Both the position numbers and the translations under genes were made by a program. Positions 51,126 through 59,818 of a stretch of 63,082 bases of DNA are shown here, piece by piece (position 1 is the first letter of the stretch; each line of letters starts with the position of its first letter). The notes under the pieces were generated by a model. It did not search any database. It saw only the letters and a program-made list of their open reading frames with translations, and was not told where the DNA came from. This DNA comes from an uncultured Prevotellaceae bacterium (lineage in GTDB: Bacteria; Bacteroidota; Bacteroidia; Bacteroidales; Bacteroidaceae). The stretch is from contig CADCEW010000005.1 of assembly GCA_902800585.1 (NCBI GenBank), forward strand, positions 1 through 63,082, written 5' to 3'.

Positions 51126-52456
51126 CTATTTCCGCAGATATTTCCCATGCTTAGTTACAACGATTCCCCTGTAATTGGAGAGATGATCGATACGCCTGCC
51201 GCTGATGTCCCACATTCTGACATCCTGGTGATTCTTGTCTTGATATGGTGAAACGATACTTGTTATGATATCACCGAAATTGGCTTTATACTGTTCTTCG
51301 AGGTAATTATCAAGCCATGCATAATAGTCTTTCAGTGCATCCTCAGACAGATCCCCCTTTGTATAGGCATCCTCAATCATACCAGAACTTTGACTGATAA
51401 TCTCGTTCTCTATTCGAACGATTCGCTGCATGATACCTGTTTCCTCACCGTTATAGAGTTTCGAGAGGTCAATGAATTTTGATTTGTCCTCCTCTTCGTA
51501 AGGGAAGAGCACCGTTTTTAAATCCTGTCCCATGCGGCATAGCCAGGCATCCCCATCCGTAGCGGTGGATTTCTCAGGCAGGATATTGCCGGGGGTGAGG
51601 AATAATGGGATGGCAGTCGTTGCCACCGGTGGACCAACCATCGTCCAACAGAGTGTCAGTGTTGCATCCTCGTCCGTCTTGACTCCCTTTATCAGCATGG
51701 CATTCGTAGTAGAGTATCGGGGGATAAAACCCTCGAAATCTGTCTTGGCTTCATCATCCCATGTCGCAGGGGCAGAGTCGTAGAGGCTTGTTCCGTCGCC
51801 TTTCACCAGATAGCGTGGTAATTCCTGAAGGATATGTCGTGCATTGACTTGTTCATACAACTTGGCATCATCCATGAATCGATGTGCGGCTGCTAAACGG
51901 TCTTCGCCCACCTTTCTGTCTGTATCACCTGCATAACTGAAGTTCGTGCGGATAAGAATACCGTCTGGAGTTTCGTTTGCATCATATTTCGTGTAACCAT
52001 TAGGACCTACTTCATAAAAGGCTGCATGACCATGAGCATCGATGACACCGTAGTTGGCTCGAATATCCATCGGTTTCTCTATCCCGTCTATCAACTTCTC
52101 GAAGTCGTCGGTAGTCTCACATTCTGCTAACGCCCTCCCAAGCACCACACTGTTCAGTTCTGCATAAGTGGCTCCTGAATAGTTATATGATATAGTGTTG
52201 GCGATGCAGAATCCCTTTTCGTTGAATCCACCCCAAGGTCCTTCAGAATAGATGCTCCCGATGACATACTGGGCGATGAACTTGAAACCGCTGTTCTGTT
52301 CAATTCTCATTTCTACCATATAGGCATTCGAACTGTCTCTGTTCTTGAAAAGTAATGGGCGTCCGTCGTCAGTGGCAGAACACATCCTAACATCTTCAGA
52401 CAGAACGTCAAAAGAAGCAGTATAAAGGCAAGAAACCGATGGACACCTATTCTCAT
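51126..52456 (-). pseudogene. C45/Ntn-hydrolase-like protein broken at its catalytic cysteine
   Basis: From 52385 leftward an open frame of 419 codons resembles secreted C45-type acyltransferase/amidohydrolases of Bacteroidota (DGRPLLFKNRDSS, WGGFNEKGFCIANT, NYGVIDAHGHAAFYE). These should carry a signal peptide and then an N-terminal catalytic Cys. The signal peptide exists upstream, from an ATG at 52456 (MRIGVHRFLAFILLLLTFCL), but it is in another frame. It reads into GCVLPLTTD, while the body frame begins at MCSAT. A small deletion at about 52380-52390 would explain both the frame change and the short spacing to DGRPLL. A TAACTTTG promoter box (52488-52495) still precedes the gene. A sequencing error cannot be excluded. 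Confidence 0.65.
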
Positions 52457-52631
52457 TTCACAATCCGTAGTGGTTCAAACTCGATTGCAAAGTTACGAAA
52501 ATAGTCTGTAACGAAAGACTGATTTTGGAAGATTAACGCAGAAAGCGCGTAAATAAAAGGCAAGTCGGGGAATAATAGGGAATCAAAGGACGAAGGAGAA
52601 GGCAACTTGATGCGGATTGGTGCAAGAGTTG

Positions 52632-52649
52632 GGTCTCTAAATCGTAACC
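52632..52649 (+). repeat. Left copy of an 18-bp direct repeat flanking the AT-rich region
   Basis: GGTCTCTAAATCGTAACC. The copy at 62166-62183 differs only by C for T at one position and has the same orientation. The preceding GAGT is also shared. Confidence 0.6.
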
Positions 52650-52742
52650 TCATTTAGCCATCTCCTTCATCTTTGTAACAAAGCTATTGAAGCTCGTCAG
52701 CAGTTCCTCGTAGGTACTGCGCTCAATTGATACTACTTCCAT
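52650..52742 (-). CDS. 30-codon gene, truncated relative of Bacteroidales HTH proteins
   Basis: Starts at the ATG complementary to 52740-52742 and reads MEVVSIERSTYEELLTSFNS, ending MAK. The opening resembles the N-terminus of excisionase-like helix-turn-helix proteins common on Bacteroidales mobile elements, but the DNA-binding part is absent. A TACCTTTG box lies 26 bases upstream. It may be a remnant of such a gene, consistent with an element boundary here. The longer in-frame extension to 52892 runs over the promoter and is not favoured. Confidence 0.45.
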   Translation of the reverse strand: MEVVSIERSTYEELLTSFNSFVTKMKEMAK

Positions 52743-53249
52743 GTCTTGTTTAGTTTTTGAATGCGTGCAAAGGTACACTATAATCATCAGACATGGAACA
52801 ATTGAAAATTCTTTCTCATGAAATAACAATTCACGAATTCTTCTATCTTCCACAATCTTATCAGAAAGCAGACAAGCATCTTTGTGTGGCACTCCGCCAC
52901 AAAGTGCGTATTAGGCTACACCTTTCTAAGGAACATATTTGCGGCATTCATAAACAGAAGCAAATCAAAGACGGGAAAATTAATGCATGGTCACACAATC
53001 ATCTATAGTGGCTGGCTTCACTCCATTGAGTACAGGCAGAATGCACTTGAAGATAATGTCTCAGCACAAGTGATAAAGGACAAGAAGAGAAATCTGTTCT
53101 TGCAGATTAGTAAGACACCAATTTGCGCAATGGTATAGGGAGCAGTTTGGATTATCTAAAAAAGAGACTTAAAGGAAAGGAAATAAGCTTAAAGCCTATC
53201 TCATTTCTAATTATTAGCATGTGTTTTTATTATTTTCTCTTATTTCTGA
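52743..53249. other. Gene-poor spacer at left edge of accessory region
   Basis: About 500 bases without a convincing gene. It contains the TACCTTTG box of the short leftward gene (52768-52775). A 9-bp hairpin with one bulge lies at 52880-52904 (CTTTGTG-GGC / GCC-CACAAAG type). Two overlapping plus-strand reading frames of 71 and 84 codons (52793 and 52884) resemble nothing known and may be decayed coding sequence. Confidence 0.4.
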
Positions 53250-53279
53250 TTGAAATCTCGAAGATATTTCGTATTTTTG
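53250..53279 (+). promoter_or_regulatory. Promoter of the structured RNA at 53.3 kb
   Basis: TTG (53250-53252), exactly 19 bases, TATTTTTG (53272-53279). Matches the Bacteroidota consensus and points at the structured region and the 53517 gene. Confidence 0.75.
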
Positions 53280-53463
53280 CACACGGATTTCGTATTTGTA
53301 CGTTTTCCAAGACATATTGCTCGATAGTCACACAATCACCACCGTTGATATACGAGCAAACCTTCATTATTGGGACTGCTACCCAAACGGGCGCAGCTTT
53401 CCCATATTTGAAGGTGGTTTGTGGTGAACCGTGTGACGTATGGCGAATGTCTGCGCCTTTTTT
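53280..53463 (+). ncRNA. Candidate structured leader or small RNA with mutually exclusive hairpins
   Basis: A promoter-driven stretch of about 180 bases before the 53517 gene. A long outer stem pairs GTCACAC (53327-53333) and CACCAC (53337-53342) with GTGGTG (53421-53426) and GTGTGAC (53431-53437). Inside it, TTGGG and CCCAA form a small hairpin (53370-53386). GGCGCAG (53390-53396), in the loop of the outer stem, is complementary to CTGCGCC (53451-53457), which is directly followed by TTTTTT. The second pairing looks like a terminator and cannot form together with the outer stem except as a pseudoknot. This fits an attenuator or riboswitch-like leader, or a terminated small RNA. No known family was recognised. 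Confidence 0.55.
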
Positions 53464-53516
53464 AAGTCATTGATGATAAGAGTAATTATAGGTTCAACAA
53501 ATAAAAGCAAACAATT

Positions 53517-54296
53517 ATGAAGAGGATTATTAGTTTCTTATTTGCGATGTCATCAATAATGTCATTCGCTCAGCAGTTGGATGGTTACAATTGTATTTTT
53601 CTTAATTCTCACACAAATAATCAGTGGGGACTTGATGACCGTATCAAGAGTTCCTTTATTGAAAAGGGATTCAAAGTAGTAACTTCTCGAGATGAAATAT
53701 CCAAGAAACCAAATGAACGACTGGCAACACTGGAATTAACTTATAGCTTTGAAATAAAATATGGTGGAACACCTTTTAACTTCAAACTGGTAAACATGTT
53801 GGGTGAAAAAGTATTTGAAGCTGAAGGTGTTGGTAATACTATGTCTGCGAAAGCCGATGCTAATCGTGCATGTAAGAGAGCACTAGGAAAAATGGAAAAA
53901 CTGCCATATAAATACGATCCTTCAAAAACGCCAAAGTTGCCAACTCCTACTACAGAAAAGTCATCATGGACAGATAGTCAAATCAAAGATTATTTGTCAT
54001 CAGCAGATATTGATGAAATAGAAGGAATCTATAAAAATATGGGTGGACCTTTTTACAAATTAGCTATTTTGGAAGATAATGGTAAATACCTTGCTATCGT
54101 AATGGATACCGACCGTTCTAATTGGTTTGTTGGTAGTGTAAAAATTATATTTGAAAAATTGAAGGATAAATTCTATAATACCAGTTATTATGATGATAAT
54201 TATTCAAGATTGGAAACCATCTCAGAAATTAATGTTGATGGTGTGCTTAAAATAGGAGACTACTCATATATGAAAATTTATCCAATAACGAAATAA
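53517..54296 (+). CDS. Secreted protein of unknown function
   Basis: A 259-residue protein with a signal peptide (MKRIISFLFAMSSIMSFAQ). The N-terminal half (about 22-125) has an alternating strand/helix pattern ending ANRACKRALGKMEKLPYKYD. A Pro/Thr linker follows. The C-terminal part (about 155-258, DIDEIEGIYKNMGGPFYKLA, KYLAIVMDTDRSNW) looks like a small beta-barrel domain that I have seen described only as uncharacterised in Bacteroidota exported proteins. It lies 53 bases after the candidate attenuator and is the first of four plus-strand genes in the AT-rich region. Confidence 0.7.
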   Translation: MKRIISFLFAMSSIMSFAQQLDGYNCIFLNSHTNNQWGLDDRIKSSFIEKGFKVVTSRDEISKKPNERLATLELTYSFEIKYGGTPFNFKLVNMLGEKVFEAEGVGNTMSAKADANRACKRALGKMEKLPYKYDPSKTPKLPTPTTEKSSWTDSQIKDYLSSADIDEIEGIYKNMGGPFYKLAILEDNGKYLAIVMDTDRSNWFVGSVKIIFEKLKDKFYNTSYYDDNYSRLETISEINVDGVLKIGDYSYMKIYPITK

Positions 54297-54379
54297 GCTA
54301 TTATTTCCAACATGGCTTTTGAAGATGATATGATTGAGGCGATTTTGAAGATAACTACAGACGTCAACAAGATCGTGAG

Positions 54380-55909
54380 TTGGAATATGACGATGATTAC
54401 GATTCATATTATTATGAAGAGGAGGAACGGGAGCGTCGTGAAAGACGTCAAAAACGAGAAGCAGAGAAACAATGGGTTAAAGATTGGAAAGGAAAAAATC
54501 CAGACTTAGCCATTATTTGGCAGGCATATTTCAGTAAAATTTCTGATTTAGAAAGTATATGCAACATGGATAATAGTCACTGGATGGGGCTAAATGAGCA
54601 TGATGAGTTGCGAAAATGGTTAAAGAAAAGAGAAGCCTTTGAAAATGAACGGCAAAAAGAAAACTGGGCAACTAATCTTCAAAAGCTTTTCTCATTATAT
54701 AAGAATGAACTTTTTAAGTGCTATTTTCCAGATACTGAAGAACAAATTAATATGTCTTTTGTTTCACTACAAGCTCGTGAGCTGCAATCAATAGAATTTT
54801 ACGAGCCATCATTATGGGAAACTGTTTGTTCATGTTATGCCGTTGATCCTATATTATTTGAAGGAATAGAAAAGAAAGCCTTTGGGGAAGAAGTATATAA
54901 TCGCGAAATGGATTATGATTATTGGAAGGATAACAATATTGAAAAATATAATCAATTTGCAAAACAATGGATAGCAGAAAGTGCTTCTTATTGGAATATT
55001 GCTTTTTGTGTATATGGAGAATGGATGAAGAAACATGAGATGGAAGCAATCGAATGGAAACGGAAAAACCAAGAATTGTGGAATAAATTTAAACGTAATT
55101 ATGAGATAAGAAAAACGAATGAATATATAGAATCGAAAATCGAAGAATATAGTGACAAATGTGAAGATAGACGCTGGTTGAGATATTTAGATTTATGTGA
55201 TAATAAACCAAAGCCTTTCTTGCCTGATTTAGAATGTTCTGAAGAAATACCTTATGATATCAGTTCTTTAAACGAAGAACTTCGTAAGATAATACAAGAC
55301 AGTTTATGTTCTTTAGATATGAGTAAAATATCTATAGATGCTTCAAATTATGCTGATAAGGCGTTAAGCCAACTATGGATTTATGAGAATAGAGATGAAT
55401 GGGAAATGGATGCCATAAAAAGAGAGCATAAAGATTTTTTCAGGCATGATAATAAATATTCTCAAGAATTGTTAATGTGGTGGAAAGAAAAGTTCCCAAC
55501 CCAATGGAGTTATTTCGTAAAAACAGTAGTCCCTATATTCAAAAACAACTTTGAAATCGTCATGAAATTCCGCCTTTGGGCACTTGATGGCCATAAAGAA
55601 GAGTTCTTTTCTATAGCTGATAAGTATCTTCTGTATTGGAGTAAGACGTTGCAATTTATTTATGGTGGAGATGTGTATGAACAGCTAAGCCATAACTTAT
55701 ATAACACATCTTCATCTATTGACTATTTTTTTATCGGCGAAGATGTAGACTTTATTAAGATATGCACTTATTCTAAGCAAGATTCAGAAATTGAAATATG
55801 GAAAAGGGAATTAAGAGATAAAGTTATATGGAAAGTTCTTTTTGAAGATGGTTACAAAAAACATTATTTTATTGATTCTATGTATACTTCGCTAAGTAAT
55901 AAGATATGA
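54380..55909 (+). CDS. Large Trp-rich protein of unknown function, N-terminus probably frameshifted
   Basis: The open frame runs 509 codons from a TTG at 54380. It is strongly charged near the start (repeated Glu/Arg), rich in Trp throughout, largely helical, and has no signal peptide. No family is recognised. An ATG at 54312, 15 bases after the previous stop, opens a different frame encoding MAFEDDMIEA. The body frame is open back to 54338 and encodes GDFEDNYRRQQDRELEYDDD. A one-base loss near 54336-54340 would join MAFEDDMIE to GDFEDNYRR, a natural acidic start, so the annotated TTG start is probably an artefact. Codon use and AT content match its neighbours, not the core genome. Confidence 0.6.
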   Translation: MEYDDDYDSYYYEEEERERRERRQKREAEKQWVKDWKGKNPDLAIIWQAYFSKISDLESICNMDNSHWMGLNEHDELRKWLKKREAFENERQKENWATNLQKLFSLYKNELFKCYFPDTEEQINMSFVSLQARELQSIEFYEPSLWETVCSCYAVDPILFEGIEKKAFGEEVYNREMDYDYWKDNNIEKYNQFAKQWIAESASYWNIAFCVYGEWMKKHEMEAIEWKRKNQELWNKFKRNYEIRKTNEYIESKIEEYSDKCEDRRWLRYLDLCDNKPKPFLPDLECSEEIPYDISSLNEELRKIIQDSLCSLDMSKISIDASNYADKALSQLWIYENRDEWEMDAIKREHKDFFRHDNKYSQELLMWWKEKFPTQWSYFVKTVVPIFKNNFEIVMKFRLWALDGHKEEFFSIADKYLLYWSKTLQFIYGGDVYEQLSHNLYNTSSSIDYFFIGEDVDFIKICTYSKQDSEIEIWKRELRDKVIWKVLFEDGYKKHYFIDSMYTSLSNKI

Positions 55910-55982
55910 ACACGACTTCAGCACCATTGCAATATAAAGGAGATTTTTGACATATTATACTTAAAATTCAAACTGATTCATA

Positions 55983-56312
55983 ATGCAAATTAATGTAAGT
56001 ACCTCCAATGTAGATTGGAATTTTGAAATAGCGAACAGATATCTTCCTGTAAGATTGTCAACAACGCATTTTGATGGATATGGTGAGTGTATCGTCATTG
56101 TGGCAAACAGAGCCGACGGGATGACTTCTGAAATCACCGAGAACAATAATTCAGAAGTGTTTATTACACTTATGGATAAATACCTATATGAAGACGTGAA
56201 AGCAAAAGTGTTAGGTATGGATTATTGGAAACCCAATACGCATTACAACACTTTTGATGGTTTCGCTGATGGAATAAAGAGAAAAATTCATTTAGATGGT
56301 TCTGTGTTTTAA
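55983..56312 (+). CDS. Small protein of unknown function
   Basis: A 109-residue protein with no signal peptide or membrane segment. It starts with mixed beta-type sequence (MQINVSTSNVDWNFEIANRY) and contains ECIVIVANRADGMTSEI and an aromatic C-terminal half (DYWKPNTHYNTFDGFADGI). No family is recognised. It lies between the two large unknown genes on the same strand, 73 bases after the first and 63 bases before the second, so co-transcription is plausible. Confidence 0.6.
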   Translation: MQINVSTSNVDWNFEIANRYLPVRLSTTHFDGYGECIVIVANRADGMTSEITENNNSEVFITLMDKYLYEDVKAKVLGMDYWKPNTHYNTFDGFADGIKRKIHLDGSVF

Positions 56313-56375
56313 ATTCAAGCCGTCGAATTATTAGCGAAAACCATAGTTTTTAACAATACTATAAGCATTACTAAT

Positions 56376-57974
56376 ATGTCAATAAAAGAATTTCTCGATA
56401 GCGAAAGGAACTCTTTTGATTCCTTATTACAAGATTACGACAACATGCAACCTCTATATGCATGTCCCGTATTGGCGACAAATCAATTTTCATATGTTTA
56501 TGATTCCTGTCCAATGTTTTGGGATTTAGACAAAGGCTTTTTCCTAAAAGGGGACAAAATAATACCAAATGTTGATTTACATGGCTCTGATGACCTAATT
56601 CCACAGCTGTATTTGAAATCATCATCAAGGTTTTATAACACATACGTAGAAGACAAACATATTGGAATGACATATACGTTCTATTCCAAATTAGCTTGCC
56701 ATAAAATCTATCAATTTTTTGATGAAGACGGAGAAGGTACACATGGTATTGAACCTTTTTCTTACAAAAGGATGCCTTCTTTTTTTGAGGACCCCAATAA
56801 TCTTCCAGATTGGTTAATTGAAGGAATGATTAATGAAGACAACGTGATTGGAATGGTGTGCATTGAGGCATCGGTTTCCAAGGAGCGAATTGGAGTGTTC
56901 TCATTATTATTAAATAGACCACGTAAAATGGAACGTCTTCACAAATTTGATCTTTATGAAATATTTGATTACCAAAAGGTCTATCTGGAATCCTCCTATT
57001 TAAAATCATATAATACAAAGATTTTAGTATGGGCATTTGTTCATGACCTCAAAAAGGGTACAGGGCTTGCTAAATTACAAGTAATTGGTGATGAAGAGAA
57101 TGCAAGGAATCTTCATAGTTACATTAGATGTAATTATGAAAGATTTACTGACGAGAAAAAAGATGAATGCGTATTGCTGTATCCTGATGAATATAAAAAG
57201 TTCACACCATCAGATGAGATTTATCAAAGGCTTGTTATTGATACGGTAATGAGTATGGCAACAACGATTCGTCGTTGGGGGCTTGGCGGATCTTATGCTG
57301 TTGCAGCCATTACAGGAGACGAATCGGTTACAAATCTGATGGTTACAACAATTAAGAAGATTGATAACAACAAGAAGATTACTTTAAAATTACCCTGTGA
57401 ATACCAGTTCCCACTAACCATCGTTCTTTCATTCATGAACATGATGTATGGGGAAAATAATCCGATAAAAGCACCTCTCGGCTTTTGGTTGTATTACTTA
57501 CTATTTGAATACAGGAAAAGATGTTCCCAAGAAGAATTACCATTCATCAATACCCTTATGGTATTTACATTGAGAAACAATTTGAGTTCATTTGCTAAAT
57601 TTTTCAGTGTAATCAAGCAAAAAACGTTTATTGAAGAGATAAAGACGAAAGGATTCTTAGGAACAAAAGTTAAAACAGTTAGTAGCGATTGGATTTCTCG
57701 TGACAACAACTCATGCGTATTCGAGCTTATCTATTATTTCTCAGGAAATGGTGAGACACAGTGGGACAAATTATCATCGGAAGAGCAGCAGTTTTGGAGC
57801 AGAAGGCTTGATAATGAAATAGAATACGAGGCGATTCTTCAACAACTTCAAAGAGACGGACAACATACCACGATGGGGATTGAAAAACAACGGGAATTCT
57901 ATGCAAGTCAATTATATGAGGCTATCAAGTCTGAAATCGATAATAATAATTTCTACATGAGAGACTATAATTGA
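56376..57974 (+). CDS. Large protein of unknown function
   Basis: A 532-residue protein with no signal peptide. Two hydrophobic stretches in the C-terminal half (FPLTIVLSFMNMMYG near 350 and LGFWLYYLLFEYRKR near 370) could be amphipathic or buried helices. The N-terminal half has segments such as YACPVLATNQFSYVYDSCPM and RIGVFSLLLNRPRKMERLH. No nucleotide-binding, nuclease or protease motif could be found by eye. It ends the four-gene plus-strand unit and is followed by a strong hairpin. Confidence 0.65.
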   Translation: MSIKEFLDSERNSFDSLLQDYDNMQPLYACPVLATNQFSYVYDSCPMFWDLDKGFFLKGDKIIPNVDLHGSDDLIPQLYLKSSSRFYNTYVEDKHIGMTYTFYSKLACHKIYQFFDEDGEGTHGIEPFSYKRMPSFFEDPNNLPDWLIEGMINEDNVIGMVCIEASVSKERIGVFSLLLNRPRKMERLHKFDLYEIFDYQKVYLESSYLKSYNTKILVWAFVHDLKKGTGLAKLQVIGDEENARNLHSYIRCNYERFTDEKKDECVLLYPDEYKKFTPSDEIYQRLVIDTVMSMATTIRRWGLGGSYAVAAITGDESVTNLMVTTIKKIDNNKKITLKLPCEYQFPLTIVLSFMNMMYGENNPIKAPLGFWLYYLLFEYRKRCSQEELPFINTLMVFTLRNNLSSFAKFFSVIKQKTFIEEIKTKGFLGTKVKTVSSDWISRDNNSCVFELIYYFSGNGETQWDKLSSEEQQFWSRRLDNEIEYEAILQQLQRDGQHTTMGIEKQREFYASQLYEAIKSEIDNNNFYMRDYN

Positions 57975-58031
57975 CGGGCAAAAACATAAGTGCACATTAT
58001 CAGAAGAACGTGGTTTTACTATAAAAACTAA

Positions 58032-58072
58032 TCGTGAGGATGCCGCTACAAATTGCCAACGCATCCTCACGA
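58032..58072. terminator. Strong hairpin between convergent genes
   Basis: A perfect 12-bp stem (TCGTGAGGATGC and its complement) with a 17-base loop between the unknown 532-residue gene and the NYN gene. An A run precedes it and an A-rich tract follows, so it can serve both strands. Confidence 0.7.
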
Positions 58073-58114
58073 AAGAAATGTCACATTCTGTCTTATATAC
58101 AAATCTTGTTGATG

Positions 58115-58137
58115 ATTGTATCAAATTTTGATACAAT
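58115..58137. repeat. Near-perfect palindrome
   Basis: ATTGTATCA and TGATACAAT flank AATTT, giving a 9-11 bp palindrome 24 bases beyond the NYN gene stop. It may be a second terminator or an operator-like site. Confidence 0.5.
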
Positions 58138-58160
58138 AGACTGTTCTCTTGCTAAACTAA

Positions 58161-58919
58161 TTAGCCATTCCGCTTTACATAAACATGTTTGATACGGCTA
58201 TCTCCAGAATTTCTTTTATCTATCGTAAAATGAGTTTTACAAGATTCAATTAAAGGAGTCAATTTAGGAAATCCATAGTTACGAGGGTCAAAGTCTGGTT
58301 TCTTTTTGAGTATAAGATTCCCAACTTCAGCGAGAAATGCCCACCCACTATCATCTGCCAAATCATCTATTGACTGATTTAGAAGACTTATTATGTCATT
58401 TCCAATAGCATCTTTGACTTTTGTTGGTTTAGAAACTTCTTTGGTCGTTTTGCTATCATGCACATTTTGAGTTTCATTATTGCCAAGTATTTCTATATAG
58501 ATAAACTTGTCACATGAAACAATAAAGGGTTTAGGCGTCTTCTTTTCTCCCATACCAATGACAAATTTGCCAGCTTCTCTCAATCTTGTTGCTAAACGAG
58601 TAAAGTCACTATCGCTCGACACGATGCAAAAACCATCAACTTGATCGACATGTAAGATGTCCATTGCATCAATGATCATAGCAGAATCAGTAGCGTTTTT
58701 CCCTGTTGTATAACTATATTGCTGAACAGGGGTTATTGCATTCTCTAACAAAACTGATTTCCAACCAGACACTGAGGGTTTTGTCCAATCTCCATAAATC
58801 CTCTTTATAGTAGGGTTGCCATATTTGGCAAACTCATCCAACATTTCCCTAACACGAGAATACGGCACATTGTCAGCATCAAATAGTACGGCTAATTTGT
58901 TTTCTTTGTTTGTACTCAT
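58161..58919 (-). CDS. NYN (PIN-like) nuclease with OST-HTH/LOTUS domain
   Basis: A 252-residue protein. The NYN domain (about 8-150) shows its acidic residues in AVLFDADNVP, TDSAMIIDAMDIL and CIVSSDSDFTRLATRLREAG, the layout of a metal-dependent RNase of the LabA/DUF88 type. The C-terminal part (about 175-252) fits the OST-HTH/LOTUS winged-helix (SGWAFLAEVGNLILKKKPDF, then NYGFPKLTPLIES), which binds RNA. The combination is widespread in bacteria and suggests RNA processing or decay, but no substrate is known. It lies 11 bases after the KilA-N gene on the same strand. Confidence 0.88.
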   Translation of the reverse strand: MSTNKENKLAVLFDADNVPYSRVREMLDEFAKYGNPTIKRIYGDWTKPSVSGWKSVLLENAITPVQQYSYTTGKNATDSAMIIDAMDILHVDQVDGFCIVSSDSDFTRLATRLREAGKFVIGMGEKKTPKPFIVSCDKFIYIEILGNNETQNVHDSKTTKEVSKPTKVKDAIGNDIISLLNQSIDDLADDSGWAFLAEVGNLILKKKPDFDPRNYGFPKLTPLIESCKTHFTIDKRNSGDSRIKHVYVKRNG

Positions 58920-58930
58920 AATCTTGACAT

Positions 58931-59731
58931 CTATTTTAACACATTCCTACTGCTATTCCCTTCCAACACCTGCATTTGCTGAATGGCTATCTGATTGAGC
59001 TTTACAAGTCGTTCACCCTGTGGGACACCCTCATTGATAAGAACAGCATTGATATTCTCCATATTTGAGAGGCAGATGAGTTCATTGATTGTGGCATAGT
59101 CGCGGATATTGCCTTTCAATTCGGGATTAGCCTCGCGCCATTGCTTGGCAGTCATTCCAAACATAGCCACATTCAGTACATCGGCTTCCTCGGCATAGAT
59201 GATGCTTGCCTGGGCTGCCGTGATTTCTACTGGTATCAAGTGACTTTTGATGGCATCGGTATGAATCTGGTAGTTAATCTTGGATAGTTCTCTCTTTGCC
59301 GTCCAGCCCAACATCTTCTGCTCTTCAGCTTTTAGTCGTTGGTATTCCTTGACCAACAGCAACTGGAACTTAGGGCTTATCCACATGCCAAAGTGGTAGG
59401 CTATATCGCGATGGGCATAAGTGCCACCATAGCGTCCCGCCTTAGAGAAAATACCAGTGGCTCCAGTTTTTTCTATCCATGTTTTGACTGATAGAACGAA
59501 GTTGTTGCTGCCCGCCATGTTTCTAAATGTACCGAATTCGGTACAATTAAAATTGGGATTGTAAAGCATCTCCCATTCGCCAAGGTACTCTATCGTGCTT
59601 TTCAGGCTGAGCCAACGGAATATGATGTGCTCTTGCAATTGGCTTCGTGCCATATCGGTCAATGAAATATAGTCATCGTCATTATGAGAAACGATAGTAA
59701 TCTCCGTATTTTGGACATTAATCTTTGCCAT
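58931..59731 (-). CDS. KilA-N domain protein
   Basis: A 266-residue protein with an N-terminal KilA-N DNA-binding domain (about 15-135: DYISLTDMARSQ, VKTWIEKTGATGIFSKAGRY, DIAYHFGMWISPKFQLLLVK). A helical C-terminal domain follows (TAKQWREANPELKGNIRDYA, EGVPQGERLVKLNQIAIQQM). KilA-N domains occur in phages and on mobile elements, and in Bacteroidales they are common chromosomal passengers of unknown role. A TATCTTTG box lies 29 bases upstream. It is divergent from the RNA-like element at 59850. Confidence 0.88.
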   Translation of the reverse strand: MAKINVQNTEITIVSHNDDDYISLTDMARSQLQEHIIFRWLSLKSTIEYLGEWEMLYNPNFNCTEFGTFRNMAGSNNFVLSVKTWIEKTGATGIFSKAGRYGGTYAHRDIAYHFGMWISPKFQLLLVKEYQRLKAEEQKMLGWTAKRELSKINYQIHTDAIKSHLIPVEITAAQASIIYAEEADVLNVAMFGMTAKQWREANPELKGNIRDYATINELICLSNMENINAVLINEGVPQGERLVKLNQIAIQQMQVLEGNSSRNVLK

Positions 59732-59818
59732 AGGATAGTATCTGTTATGAATTGTGTGTGCAAAGATAACACAAAATCATGAAACAAAAGAAGGATGAGT
59801 GAAAAATCCCTCAAAAAT

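Noticed and set aside
52453-52653. Minus-strand frame of 66 codons beginning at the left direct repeat
   Set aside because: It covers the promoter and start of the C45-like gene and its start falls at the repeat. The composition is not protein-like.
52793-53138. Two overlapping plus-strand frames of 71 and 84 codons
   Set aside because: They overlap each other and the promoter of the leftward short gene, show no similarity to known proteins and have no promoter of their own. Possible decayed coding sequence only.
53327-53463. Retron msr/msd RNA
   Set aside because: The inverted repeats could suggest it, but no reverse transcriptase is encoded in or near the region.
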